Source: Diadema setosum
Taxonomy: Eukaryota > Echinodermata > Echinoidea > Diadematoida > Diadematidae
Assembly: GCA_033980235.1 (NCBI GenBank)
Contig: CM067072.1
Span: forward strand, 17,301,047-17,365,046
Direction: 5' to 3'
Length of the DNA stretch: 64,000 nt
Shown here: positions 38,165 through 50,444 of the stretch, in pieces
Layout of the letters: the number at the start of each line of letters is the position of its first letter
How positions within the stretch are numbered: position 1 is the stretch's first letter
Made by a program: the position numbers and the translations under genes
The notes under the pieces: model-generated
What the model was told of the DNA's origin: nothing
Database searches by the model: none
Seen by the model: only the letters and a program-made list of their open reading frames with translations

Positions 38165-38551
38165 AGGGTGTGTACAGTTCTGGTCGAGGTGAGGATTTAG
38201 CTTGTAACGTTTAGCGAGATATTCAGAAACCACTCTATGAGATGTCAAAGAGCATGCAGTTCTAAGGGGTATCAAAAGTTTATTCGATGAAAATCGGTTT
38301 TGAAATGGCTGAGATATCCAAAAACAAGGTGAAACAAAGAGATCCTAGTAAAGTTGTGGCATGTCGCCTTTTATTATTAGCACTTTTTTGGATATCTCAG
38401 CCATTTGAAAACCAATTTTCATCAAATAAACGTTGAATCCTTTTTAAAATTACATGCTCTTTCATATTTCATAAGAGGTTTCTCATTATCTCACTTAGGA
38501 ATGTTCAAAACATGAATCCCCACCTCAACCAGTACTGTACAGTCCCTTTAA
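38161..38551. mobile_element. TTAAAGGG-family fold-back element, copy 4
   Basis: Starts TTAAAGGGTGTGTACAG and ends CTGTACAGTCCCTTTAA. GAAATGGCTGAGATATCC on the left faces GGATATCTCAGCCATTTG on the right, so the element folds into a long hairpin. It lies in ROR intron 2 and shares its first TTAA with the element at 38073. Confidence 0.75.
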
Positions 38552-38844
38552 GAGCTTGTGCGTTTTTCTTAAGATATGCAGCAGTTACCCCTTCCCAAGT
38601 ACCCATACTCCTTGTGAAGGAAAAAAAAAAAATCTTTCAATCATTAGAACTCAAATTTGTTAGATTTTACAAGTAAACTTGTGAACCTTTGAGAACATGT
38701 TACTTTTCATAGATGTCCTTTCCTCCTAGTACATAAGGGTCTCTCCGTGGATGTAAAAAACAAAAACAAAAACAAAACAAACACACATGTCAATCAATTG
38801 CAACAGATGTAAGAATGTATCATTCAGTATTTGTCATGTTTTGT

Positions 38845-38858
38845 GTTGCCATGGTTAC
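38845..38858. promoter_or_regulatory. X-box-like site in ROR intron 2
   Basis: GTTGCCATGGTTAC, one difference from the RFX consensus. Confidence 0.25.
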
Positions 38859-39639
38859 AGCATTGCAACAATGCATTAACAGACATTTGTCTTATTTTCT
38901 CATATTATGACCAAGAATTTAATATTGTGGCATATTTAATGTCATATTATGTGACTTCATACTGCAATGTTCACCTTTTTTCAAATGGGTTGCTAGTAAT
39001 GATATGATGTGAAGCTAAGATTTTACCAAGCTGTGCATTTAGATACATGTATGTATGCACTTTTTAAGTGCCTATTGGACTATTGTGTAGACCATGTATC
39101 ATAGTGTTCTAAGCTTTTTCAGTACAGTTCTTCAGTTTCCAGTTTATCTGACAGTGCAAAGGCACATAGTATACATTATAAAAAATACCCTCCAGATTTT
39201 TACCCATTCCACTTTTCTACATGTACTTACCCTTGCTAATGTGTCCTCCAAATTTCATGGGAAGGGCTTCTCAGAAATAATGTGATCATTTTTTGAACAC
39301 GTAACCAAAGTAAGGTTTCAATTTATCTGCAGTGATTCGTTTACACAACATCTGCCTACAATGCTCTCTACATTGTAATCAGTGCAAGTGATTAGTTACG
39401 ACCAGGTATCTTAACGACAGCAGCTCAGAAGATGAGGGTTAGGACCAGGCTCGCTTTGATGCCATGTTTACAGTAGATGTCATCTCCTAGAGAAAGCTGG
39501 TCAGTGTTTGCAGAGAAGTTCAAACTTAATTACTTCTGAGATCCAAGTTTCTTTCTTCGGCTCTCGTTAGATGAATTCACCCACGCTCCTCAGGACTTTA
39601 TTTCCAGTATCCACTCAATGGAAATAGCACACTATCACT

Positions 39640-40011
39640 CAGGGTTCCCAGCCCATCAGGGAAATCAGGGAAATCAGGGAAATCAGGGAAAATTATTTTT
39701 CTTTTTTCCAGTCAGGGAAAAGTCAGGGAACTTGATAAAAATGCCTCAAATCTGGGAATTTGATAAAAATGCCTCAAATCAGGGAAAAGTTAGGGAATTT
39801 TGATTGGCCCAAAATCAAAAGTACTTGTAGTCAGTAAGACTGATATATTTTGTTGCATATCAAAGCAACATCCATTGGATGAAAGTGGATGAAAAACTGG
39901 ATGTGAAACTGGAAGTGAGTTGAAATAGTTATCATGGAAATTTGATACTTCATCAGGGAAAATCGGAGAAAAATCAGGGAATTTTGTTTTCTTGAAATGC
40001 TGGGAACCCTG
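39640..40011. mobile_element. Inverted-repeat element with TCAGGGAAA units
   Basis: Ends CAGGGTTCCCAGC and GCTGGGAACCCTG form a perfect 13-bp terminal repeat. Inside are tandem ATCAGGGAA units near the left end and scattered copies to the right. Flanks do not show a convincing target duplication, so the superfamily is open. Confidence 0.7.
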
Positions 40012-40479
40012 TGATTCCTGCTGACTGAATTTTCAATCAAGTTAAAACTGATTTAGATCTAAACTGAATCTATGTTCCCATTTTGCATTGCTTTTGTACA
40101 GACTTTTAAGCAAAAGGACACTTGTCCTGTGCTTATTCAGAAAGTAGCTGAATTCCAAATTATATTTTTCTTTATGGTAGCATTGGACTTTTTAATCCTT
40201 TACAGTGAATTCATCCTCTTGGAAGTATCTTAAATTTGAATCTTCATCACCCCCCCCCCCCTTTACTTTGCTAGGAATCAGTTTCATATTGTCATACCAC
40301 TGATAGCCTCACAATGCTTTATTCTGGTAGGACATCAGATAGAGTTCTACTAATCCAACTTTGGCAGGGGTGTACATTTATTTCAGCTAGAAGAGATTGA
40401 ACTACACTGTAAGTTGTTGTTTTTTCTCTGCATTGAAACTGTTATCTTCAGGTCTTAAAAGCATAAAGCAGTGTCAGAA

Positions 40480-40900
40480 AACAAACATTCCCCGCTCCAC
40501 TCCCGACTTGAGACTAATAATCTGCCCTCTCTGCCAAAGCTGAACCCCCTACAGCCAGGCGAAATCCTATTTGATGAAAGCCTAACACTGAGCCGATCCA
40601 AGTGCTGCCGATTTCAGACAGGAAAGCGGTCATGAACGTGCAGTAAAAGAGGCCACATATTGTTCCCCAGCTAGTGTTTCCAATGTTTTGTGTTTCTAAT
40701 GGTCTAATCCAGTAGCTTGGGGGGAAAGATTGCGGTGATAAAGCTATGGGTGTGATGGCAGGTCCTAACCTCCGGCGGCGGCGGCAGAGCAAGAGCTCTG
40801 CGATCTCATGATTCCAGACGCACACACATGTTCACACTCTGTATTTTCACCAATAACATGAACCGCTGTGAACCAGTCTACACCATGCTGAAGTACTTCA
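40480..40900. promoter_or_regulatory. GC-richer island with an Otx-type core
   Basis: Non-repetitive block in ROR intron 2 containing TAATCC (40705-40710) and a GGCGGC triplet run near 40780. Minus-strand frame of 103 codons has no domain. Regulatory role is a guess. Confidence 0.2.
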
Positions 40901-41160
40901 AGTATTAGAGTGAGGCTGCTTGATCAGTGCACAGTTTGTCACAAACTTTTCAACTGAACCATAAGAAATGAGAAAAGTGCTCAGAGATCCCAGACCTCTG
41001 CCAAGCAGCTCATTTCCAGCCATACATACATATGCTAAGAAAATAGCCATTTTCCCCCAAAGATAAGAATCCTTTCCGGTGTCACAGTGTCCATGCAGCT
41101 TGTATTTCCTTATTTGTTGGTCCTATTTCCCAAATGATAAAAAAAAAAAGAAAAAAAAAA

Positions 41161-41336
41161 GATCCTGGATCCTGACAGTGATTCGGATCACTACCAAAAT
41201 TTAATCATCTGTTCATTGTGTCATTATCAACTTTACATGAAAAGTTAATCCAAATCCATTGATAACTTTTAGAGTTATTTTGAAAACAGACAAACAGACC
41301 AATGTAGACAAATCAATAACCTCCACAGCAGAGGTA
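41161..41336. mobile_element. Decayed interspersed repeat ending near CCTCCACAGCAGAGGT
   Basis: GATCCTGGATCCTGACAG, then text-like GGATCACTACCAAAATTTAA, a CAGACAAACAGACC stretch and AACCTCC...GGAGGT-like end. I know this layout from interspersed repeats of marine invertebrates, but class and ends are uncertain. Confidence 0.35.
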
Positions 41337-42275
41337 GCAATCCTCTCAGTCTGTAAGTTTCTAGACTTTTACATCTCTGAATTCATCCAAAATATGATTT
41401 TCATCATTTGGGGGAAAAATGTCCATGCAGATTTGTTTAGAATATTAAAAGTAGGATCTCTGCTTATTTTGCCCTATTTCCATGCTATTTCAAAATTTGT
41501 ACAAAATGTGTAACATCTCTGCTCTGCAAATTAGTCCACATGGAGAGTGACTGATTCCATGACATTCAAACCACTATACAATTTATGTTAGCTCTTCTTT
41601 ATCTCTTGCCCCATTTCACACAGGTTTCACTTAGAAAGAGGTTCTTTTGAATCTCTTCTCCCACCAATGTGACACATTCTTCGATTTGCTTGAGTTGAGA
41701 AGTACTTTGTATCAGGGATAGTTGTGAAATAGTTATCCTGAAAGTCAGAGATTCCAAGAAAATCAAAATGCCTTTCTTAAATTTCCTGTCTGAGGGGTTT
41801 GAGGCTTACGGTGTTACCCATTCATGTTGAATCAGAAATGGGAGTGAATATTGTTATGTGCCGTGGGATGAGGAATGAAAGGTTGACATCATAAGACAGT
41901 AATATAAAATGAAATTTGTTGATATTTGTTGGAAACTCCCACATACTGGTAGTCAGCTTTTATCTTTTTTTATTATTACCTTACTCATACTTGGCTTTAT
42001 TACATGTGTATGTTTTACAAAATTTGTGCATTATTATTATTTTTGTTATTATCATTATCATTACTGGTACTTTTTTGGTAATTAGATTTAGTTGATTTTT
42101 ATCTCATTTGCAAAAAAAAAAGTGATGAAATACTGTGAAGTTTATTCTTAGCTGGCCAAAGTTCTGGATGAATATCACTTTTTTATTTGAAACTCCTGTT
42201 TACAAAAACTAACAAAAATGTCAGAGGAGATGAACATTCTTTAAATAGATTAGACAGAGAAATACAAGTCAGACA

Positions 42276-42368
42276 TTAACCCATTTAGGACGGTTTGATT
42301 TTGCTACAACACGCATTTCCCATAGACGCTTGCCCGAGTATACTCAGGACTCGTCCTCAATGGGTTAA
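42276..42368. mobile_element. Short TTAA-bounded palindromic element, copy 3
   Basis: A 93-bp copy starting TTAACCCATTTAGGACGG and ending CGTCCTCAATGGGTTAA; both TTAA ends are intact. TTAA plus CCC ends are typical of piggyBac-type targets (family knowledge). Confidence 0.75.
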
Positions 42369-43549
42369 TGTTGAGAAATCAACAGTATGTACATCAGTGA
42401 CCATTTTAACACTACCATGACAGTAGAGGCATTACATGGTGCTCAAATAAATTGCTTGTTTGTTTGTTTGTTTGTTTTTTTACATACTGTATTTTCGAAC
42501 TGATTGCTCAGATCTGAAATGATTATAACTGGTAAGGAATGTATTTCAATAGATTTTGTGTAACTGCATTTGTATGGGCTTTTCAGATTTAGGATTTAGA
42601 TGGATTTTACATTGCTATGCCATGGCTGAGTAGTCTTTACTGAAGGCATAAGAAATTTAAAAGCTGTTTAACCGCAGCTAACATTTCATATAGATATGTC
42701 ATCCAGCATGACTTGTTGATCTTCAATGAAAAAGATGTGATGTGCCCATATGTAAAAAATGGAAGAAATGTCCAGAGGTTTCGAGGAGGGGAACTGTTGA
42801 AGGATTTTGTGGATGATACCAAGTAAAGACATGAGATCATGATAGTTTCACATCTTCTGAATTGACTCATCACTTCCAACCATATGGACTGCTGTCTGCT
42901 AGGGATGTGGTGACTACCTCTATGTTGACAGAGATTTGATCTGTTTTTGGAGATTACGATAAAGGTACTGAAGATCTGCCCTAGATGTTGTGGGTTGCCT
43001 CATCATTCAGTGGAAGAGATTTTAGTTGCCAATTTGAAGAGCAACAGTGAAGTGTGGTCCTGGCATCACCTGATATTTGCCTGTGGGTCTCTCTGTGTGC
43101 GAGGAATGACATCATTCTCACTTCATCAATTTTCCCTCTGCCAACAATGCAACATTTGAATTTATGCAAAAGTATCTTGAGCAAGTCATGCAAGCTACCA
43201 TATTTTCCAGATAATACTTTCCACAAAGAGGAGGGGAGCATATCCACCTCATGTATAATCATGATCTGCAAATTATGATTTGATTTAGCCCTATAGATAG
43301 AAGTATACTTCTCGGGTTGATTACACAAATACTGCCTCTATCTAGCCAGCAACTAGTTTGTATCAGCTGTTGTTTGGGTTATGATCAGATAAGACCCCTA
43401 TACCTTTCTGGGTTTTGTTGATTGAATATAGTTGGGACCTAGGAAACCGTGTAGGTTCTTCTTACTTTTATCCATCAACAACATAATTTACTCTTATTGT
43501 ATATCAAGAACATCATTTACTCTTGTACATCAATAACATCAACACATAT

Positions 43550-43554
<5 letters not shown>

Positions 43555-43600
<46 letters not shown>
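43555..43600. repeat. CA microsatellite
   Basis: Uninterrupted CA dinucleotides. Confidence 0.9.
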
Positions 43601-43601
<1 letters not shown>

Positions 43602-44656
43602 TCACACCAGAACAAATTATAAATATACAATATAGTACTGACCAGACATCAAGAACAGGTCCAAAAAAAAATTGACACAGAGTGAAACTATTCCTCTTTA
43701 AACTCCTGTGGCTGCAGAAGTTTAGAGACAGGGAAAGGGATCAATACTGCTGTATTCAATTATAGCCAACTGATTCAAAAGATGATCAATTTAACCATAA
43801 ATTGTTTTTATGTGTATCATCACTTATGATACATGAAGCACCGGACTTTCATAGTGTCAAAGACAGAGGAAATATTAAGTGTTTCATATTGCAGCATTCA
43901 TATGATATGTGACTGTAACAACACACTGCCTTCATAACCACAATTCTTTGATTTACTAGTACAATGCTTCTCAACAGATGCTAGAAACCATGAGAGGGAT
44001 TCATGTATTCCCAACAGCTATACCCACTGCTGGATAGGATTACACACTGCCGAAGGAGACCACACACTCAGTTAAAAGTGACCCTCCATTAGAAAGGTCC
44101 AACCGATATGAATATGAGACGTTTTTTGAGACTTAAAGATTTACAAGGCTGAATCATAAACAATGATCACACCACTCTACTTATCGTCTTTCAAACTAGC
44201 TTCTTACAACCCATCAATTCGTGGACATTGGCACAAAATTATATAGTGTTTGTTCACAAAGTTTGAGAATGCATACCGCAAGCACAAAGTTGAGTGAGTA
44301 TCAAAATTCATGATTTCCCTTCATCTTCAAGTTCTTTTTCTTACATTATTGTGCCCTTGCTTTCATTTAATTATAAAGGAAGAATACAGAAATGAAAAGG
44401 AAGAATGAAGGAAAAATATAACTCATCATCATATTTATGATACTTCAAAATAGTATAACTGTAAAGTTAAAAAGCTGTTCTCTCTTTGAAACTAATCTTT
44501 TCCTCCTTCCTACCTGTCATCCACACAATTCTCGACAGTGCTCTATATTCAATTACATGTCCCTCTTGAAGACCAGAGAGTGGGCGGTGTGGGTGTAGCA
44601 AGGTTGTAAATATGTCCACAGTCAGTTCATGAAGTACAGTAATGACCTTGCTCGTC

Positions 44657-44669
44657 TGACCTTTCACCT
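44657..44669 (-). promoter_or_regulatory. DR1-type nuclear receptor motif, second copy
   Basis: TGACCTTTCACCT reads AGGTGAAAGGTCA on the minus strand. Extended over 20 bases it differs from the site at 17391-17410 at only two positions. It lies in ROR intron 2. Confidence 0.3.
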
Positions 44670-46100
44670 CTGCTGGTGGATAACTTCCTACCAGCATGGA
44701 ACACTTCCTGCCCCCTTCATCTCCCATCCACCTTGACTGATTGCTCCCATTCCTGGGCAAGGACAAGTAAAAATGGCAGTCAATGGTTTATTCCCCAAAG
44801 TGCAGGGTTACATCTGACTCCAATCAGACTAGCAGGCAGAACAAAATAAAAAATGGATGCTTGGTTTTGCTAGATGCAATCTCAAACAAAATATCAGGCA
44901 TCTTGGAAAAACTTTCTTGACCATGAAGCACATGGTGTTACTTTTTTAATCGAACATTAAAACCTACACATTTTGAGTACACTATACTATTCAGCTAACA
45001 ATTAAGAGTAAGATAAGAAACTTGTTATTCTTGTATTCAATTTATGTATTGCCTTGTGATAGAAATGTATTTATGTCCAGGGATAGTGGAGAAACTTCTA
45101 TGAAGAGGAAACTGGTTACGCAAATCAAGGCAGATCTTCTCTTTTCTCCATGAAACAAGCATCATCCCTAAGGAAAAACCTTTTTTTAAATATCACTCTG
45201 ATTATATATCTTGTGATTTCAGAATTAGATCCAATTTGTATTGCTTGCCTACAAATACACAGCAAAGGGAGCACATGAAACCACTGAAAAAATGGCAAAT
45301 ATCTCATTTGATATGTGAAGAATTTTGAGAAAAAATTAATCTACTATTTTAACTTTTTTTTTGGTGGTGGTCATAATCACATTCATACATACCTATGACT
45401 AGAAACATGGCATCAGAAGTAAAACCAACTGATGTATTCATGGGGCTTACACGGACAGGCAGAAGATGTTTTAGAATTGATATAGATAAAGTATGTTTGC
45501 ATCTTCCTTAGACAGCTTTTGTTATAAGATATTTTGGTGTAAAGTGACTAGGCCACCATGTACACTTGTATTACTTGCCTGTACAGCATAGGTGAGATGC
45601 ACATAGGGGTGTGGATTGAGTAGACTCCTAGAAGGGTGAGGGGAGGGGTCAAGAAAGCTGAGATGTCAGTGGTATGAAGCCTGGCTAAAGAGGGAATTAG
45701 GTTTATGTGTGGTCATCACCTTGACCAATGGTCTAATCTTTCCTTTCAACTCTCCCTCACCAGCTAGCTGGCTAGCTCCCTCCCTCTCCCATGTGTTTCA
45801 CTTTCTCACTTCACCCCCCCCCCCCCCCACTCTATCTTTCTCTCTTTCTCCTTCTCTCTTTGTGTCTTGTCGTTTTACTGTTTCATTCAGTTTCTGTGCT
45901 CTTTTTATTCATTTTCTCATCCTGGTAAATCCACATTTTATTTCTTTGTTGTTGTTCTTCTTCTTCTTTTTGAGTGAATTATCTAGCAAACCCTTTGTTA
46001 TGGCTGATGTAATACTAACACAGAAGAATGAGGAAGAACTCAATCAGTCAGCTTTATTTTTTTAACTCATTTGAGTAAGAGTGAACAAATGAGCAATGTA

Positions 46101-46555
46101 CAGTATGTCCCAAAAAAAATTACAATCAGTTTTTTGCATTGAAAACTTCCAATATGATAAGACTGTCTGAATGCTACTTCAGGGTCTTAAAATGTAACAT
46201 CTGAGCAGTATTTTGCAGAAAACACCATTCAATTTGGTTAAGTTTTCACAGAGAAATGTGGATCTTTGTAAAGCATGTCATCGATCTGATTCTTCCAAAT
46301 TTAGCACTCATGGATGCTCTTGGTAGTGCATTTGTGTATGAGTACAATGGACACACCTTGGAGGGAAGGGATTCCTGACATGCTCTACAAAAATCCTCAT
46401 TTCTCTTTGACCACTGAAGCAAATCGGAAGGGGGTTTCAGTAAGATGTGGGTAATAGGTTATAGTTTCATACCCTGAAAGTTTATTTGGATTGATTCACT
46501 ATTTCTAAAGTTACCATTCTGGAGGGTCCCTTTGTAATTATGGGGGGACATACGG
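46101..46555. mobile_element. Mariner-like non-autonomous element
   Basis: TA at 46099-46100, then CAGTATGTCCCAAAAAAAAT; the right end reads ATTATGGGGGGACATACGG followed by TA. The ends are imperfect inverted repeats of about 25 bp. The 455-bp body has no transposase frame. Confidence 0.65.
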
Positions 46556-46890
46556 TACTTTGATCCTTGGTACTCAGAAAATAGTGTTGTTGACCTATCT
46601 TTGTTGCAAATTTAATGCTTGATGGTTTTATTGTTTCATTCGTATTCAATGACTTTCCACCTTTAAATGTTTTCAGTGATGTTGTTTGCAGAGCAGGGGC
46701 TTTGTCTATATCAGCCATTCCAGTTATCATCACGATTCCAGTTACTGTCAGTGGCATATTGTTCATTGCATATCAAATCTACAAAGTTAGTTATTCAAGT
46801 TTCATTTATACCTTTGTCAATCCTCTACTCACTTATAACCAGCTTGTCGGTCATTCATGTAAAATTCCTCCACATATGGTAGCTGGTAGT

Positions 46891-48553
46891 CAGTGGCGTA
46901 TCTAGGGAAAACGGCGCCCGGGGCAAGCACGAAAATTGCGCCCCTAATTTCTCAAAAAATGTTCAACCCCAACCCCATCCCGGTAGGAACTTTAAACAAA
47001 GTCCACATGATGCTTTTTCAAGCACTTAAAAGGGATCTTTTGAGGGTGATTTAGATGTAATGAGTTTTTATAGATTTTTGCGAGCGAGCCGAAAATTTTT
47101 GTATTTCAGCTTACAAAACATGGAATTCTTGTCATTTTTTGCTTACCAAATCTTACAATTCTAATCAAGATATAGTGACGGCTTTATAGATAACGATTTA
47201 TACTAAAAAATTGAGGACTTTAAAAAATACGCTAAATTAGTGCGCGCGAGTGAGTTGAAATTTGTATATGTCCTCGTCATCATCACGTATTGTTCTTATC
47301 TTTTTTTTTATATATAGATTTTGGCGAGCGAGCGCAGCGAGCGAGCCGAAAATTTTTGTATTTTAGCTTTTACAAAACATGGAATTCTTGTAATTTTTTG
47401 CTTATGAAATCTCACAATTATAGTGACGACCTTATAGATAACGATTTATACCAACAAACTGAGGACTTGGAAAAGTATTCTAAATTAGTACGAGCGAGTA
47501 AGCCGAAATTTGTATATATTTCTGCGTCATCATTACGTTTTTTTTTTTCCTATCTTTTTTTTTTGCGCCCCCCTCCCCCGTATGTTCGAGGCAGTTGGCA
47601 TCCTCTTGTGATCCAATCGGCGATCGCTTCAGAACGAATGAAATTGCAGTCGCTGCTCCGTGTAACATTTTTCCTGCTAAATATAAAATGACATGGGTGA
47701 ACACAATAGACATTATCATTTTGTCCGCGTCATCGTCACGTTTTGTTCTTATCTTCTTCTCTTTTCTATATACAAATTTTGGCGAGCGAGCGCAGCGAGC
47801 GAGCCGAAAAGTTTTGTATTTCAGCTTACAAATCATGAAACTCTTGTCATTTTTTGCTTATTAAATCTTACAATTCTAATCAAGATATAGTGACGGCCTT
47901 ATAGATAACGATTTATACCAACAAACTGAGGACTTGTAAAAAATACTCTAAATTAGTACGAGCGAGTGAGCCGAAATTTGTATATTTCCGCGTCATTATT
48001 ACGTTTTGCTGCATGTTTGATTCAGGTTTTTTTGCACCCCCCCCTCCGTTTGTTCGAAACCGTTGGGGCCTTCTTTTGATCCAATTGGCGATCGCTTCAG
48101 AACGGAAGAAATTGCAGCCGCTGCTCCATGAAACATTTTGCCTGCTAAACATAAAATGACATGTGTGAACACAATAGACACTGTCATTTTGTCATCATCA
48201 CGTTTTGTTCTCACATTCTATTTTATGTAAATTTTGGCGAGCGAGCGCAGCAAGCGAGCCGAAAATTTTTTGTATTTCAGCTCACAGAACATGGAATTTC
48301 GTGTGAACACAATAAACATTGTCATTTTGTCCGCGTCATCATGTTTTGTTTTTATCTTGTTTGATTTGGTTTTCTGCCCCCCCCCCCATCATTCTCCCTC
48401 CCCCCTTCCGCGGGCGAGTTTTTTTTTTTTTCTTCTTCTTCTTCTTTTTCTTTTTTCTTCTTCTTCTTCGTTTTTTTTTTTTCGTTTTTTGCGCCCCCAA
48501 GGAGTGGCGCCCGGGGCACGTGCCCCCCTTGCCCCCCCCTAGATACGCCACTG
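46891..48553. mobile_element. hAT-like element with perfect 8-bp target duplication
   Basis: Left end CAGTGGCGTATCTAGGG and right end CCCCTAGATACGCCACTG are inverted copies. CTGGTAGT flanks it exactly on both sides (46883-46890 and 48554-48561), the 8-bp duplication typical of hAT transposons. The 1663-bp body carries about three tandem copies of a 456-bp unit, each with GGCGAGCGAGCGCAGC (47323, 47781, 48236), and CpG-rich termini. Open frames inside translate the units and are not transposase. It lies in ROR intron 2, 176 bp before the micro-exon. Confidence 0.9.
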
Positions 48554-48729
48554 CTGGTAGTTATTGAAGCTTCTTGCTCGTAGGGCATGGTAGATGGAAC
48601 ATGTGACCCAGTTCATCATTACTAGAGAGCTTTACACACATTTCACCTACATTTATACATGTCATTTCTATCATGTCCTGAAATAAAGTCTCATAAATGT
48701 TTTGTTTCTTTTTTTTCTCTCTTTTCCAG

Positions 48730-48760
48730 ATGCACCCAACTACAGTGATGGCAGTGAAAG
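48730..48760 (+). CDS. ROR: ROR receptor, 31-nt micro-exon linking Ig and Frizzled domains
   Basis: A very long pyrimidine tract ends in TTTTCCAG at 48729 and a GTGAGT donor begins at 48761. With the base carried over from the Ig exon, the 31 bases read NAPNYSDGSE (residues 131-140) and leave two bases that complete Ser141 in the Frizzled exon. The content matches the ROR family: vertebrate ROR1 has a GYSDEYEED linker between Ig and Frizzled domains, and here NYSDGSESEYSATEDE is formed across the junction. N134-Y-S is a sequon. The length is not a multiple of three, so skipping it would shift the frame into the Frizzled domain. The exon is too short to be found as an open reading frame; it is called from splice signals, phase and linker similarity. 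A hAT-like transposon ends 176 bp upstream. Confidence 0.85.
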
Positions 48761-48828
48761 GTGAGTGCCCACTATCTTTTTTTATGACTGACCAGTCCAT
48801 TAATGGGCAGCACTTAGATAATTATCCA

Positions 48829-48960
48829 GTGGTGGATCCAGAGGGGGGTGCAACCAGCGCTTGCCCCCCCCCCCCCCATTATTTTTTCGTTAAAAACAAA
48901 AGAAATAAAAAGGAAAAATATGAAATGAAACCTGGAAGTGGCACCAGAAATATATTAGTT
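48829..48960. mobile_element. Possible hAT-like element end
   Basis: CAGTGGTGGATCCAGAGGGG followed by a C run resembles the terminus of hAT-type miniature elements, related in style to 46891. I could not find the other end, and the boundary given is approximate. Confidence 0.3.
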
Positions 48961-50444
48961 GAGCCTCCCTTTACAAAATTCCTGGAACTGCCCATGTTAT
49001 CCATTTAGGTCCCAAATGTCAAGGCTTGATTATTTTTTTTTTTGATACACTAAGCTAATTCCCTTTTCCACCTAGTCATGCATAGGTTCAAAAGCTATGA
49101 ATCGCACACAGTAAAAAATTATGAATGGAGCATATCAAATTGAAGCTACATGTAGTCAGTGTCAGTCTGCTCTTCATCTTTTCCATTTTGCAAGATAGGA
49201 AGAAGAAACTACTCGATTCTGCTGTCCCGAAGGTACTGTACTTGTTAGGAGCATCACTATTGTAAGGTTTGCATGCTGCAGAATGTTGCCAAATATAGAA
49301 CAGGTATGACTCTAGTCAAGCTCGCCTCGTACATCCTTGGTCAAGCTAAGCACTCTGTGAATAAAAGTGAAACGCATCCAAAAGTTGCTGACACTTCTGC
49401 AGTGTTGACAGGCAATAGTTGCATAATCTTTAGCCAGAGAAATTGGCACATTTGGTACCAGACTTCACGTTGGTAAGTGTTTTTATCCATGCCTCCCAGA
49501 ATGTGTCTGGCTCATTTGTGATAGGCTTTTCTGGCTGTGACTGAGTGCTCTGTTGACATTAATTGACCTCTGGAAATCATGTTATCCTTCTCACATCACA
49601 GCCTGGTCCAAACTCTGATGCTGTGCCTCCAGGCGTCATGTCATGCCTAATCGATTGACAAAATTGCTTCCCAGTCAGACTAAGAATTTTATCAGGATGC
49701 CAAGAAGGGACGTTGCCTTCTTGAGACTTAAAGATGTTCATTGTGCTTATGGTGAATATTCAAGTAAAAACATAGTTCTCATATGCCTGCAGAACTGTTG
49801 ATTTTTGCTGTGAAATGTACACATCTGCAGAAGAAATGTGTGTGAAATAATGCTGTAATAGCACAATTTCAGTTGGGTAATGAAGAAAGTTTGAAATAAT
49901 AGCCAAGAAGGTTTGCCGGAAGTACTGCAATCTAAGGGCTTGTTACGTAATGTTTTATAATCGGTTATCGATAATCGACAAATAGGGCCAAAGCAGTATC
50001 CATCGATCTTCTGAGCTAGAGTGAATTGCATGCAGCTTGGTGGAAAATATAGCACTAGGGACACGATCGATCATCACGTAACATTCTATCTACTAATAAT
50101 GTGGAGCACACTTCAGGAATTAAAAATCATGTACTACGATCGAAATTATTTTACACCTTTGATCTCAAAATACTCCAAAACAACTTAGTATCCTGTGAAA
50201 ACACATCAGCAAACCAGTTTCTGGGTAGTCCCTTCTGAGGTATTGCAAGCAAATTCCAAATGGTATATAGAAGATAATTTTTTAGCTCTTCTGAAAACTA
50301 TGTTTTGGCTTTAATGGCAATGGCAATGGCAATTATCATTTTTCTAAAATATGAAAAGCTTTGTTCCACAAACTAATATGTTATTGCTGGGTTGTGTAGT
50401 GTCAAGGTGACATTAGCCTTTTGATCACTGGAATGACATGAACA

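Larger units (their letters stand above)
32653..48729 (+). other. ROR intron 2
   Basis: A 16 kb intron between the Ig exon and the first micro-exon. It holds a tRNA-derived SINE-like unit, fold-back and TTAA-type miniature transposons, a TIR element at 39640, a mariner-like element at 46101, a hAT-like element at 46891, and microsatellites. The longest open frame outside repeats (33559-33933, 124 codons) has no recognisable domain and is within chance expectation. Stretches 32.7-34.1, 36.9-38.0, 38.6-39.6, 41.4-42.2, 42.5-43.5, 43.6-44.4 and 44.8-46.0 kb show nothing I can name beyond homopolymers and short simple repeats. Confidence 0.75.

Noticed and set aside
47290..48588. Several frames over 100 codons
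   Set aside because: They lie inside the hAT-like element and follow its 456-bp tandem units and pyrimidine tract; none looks like a transposase.
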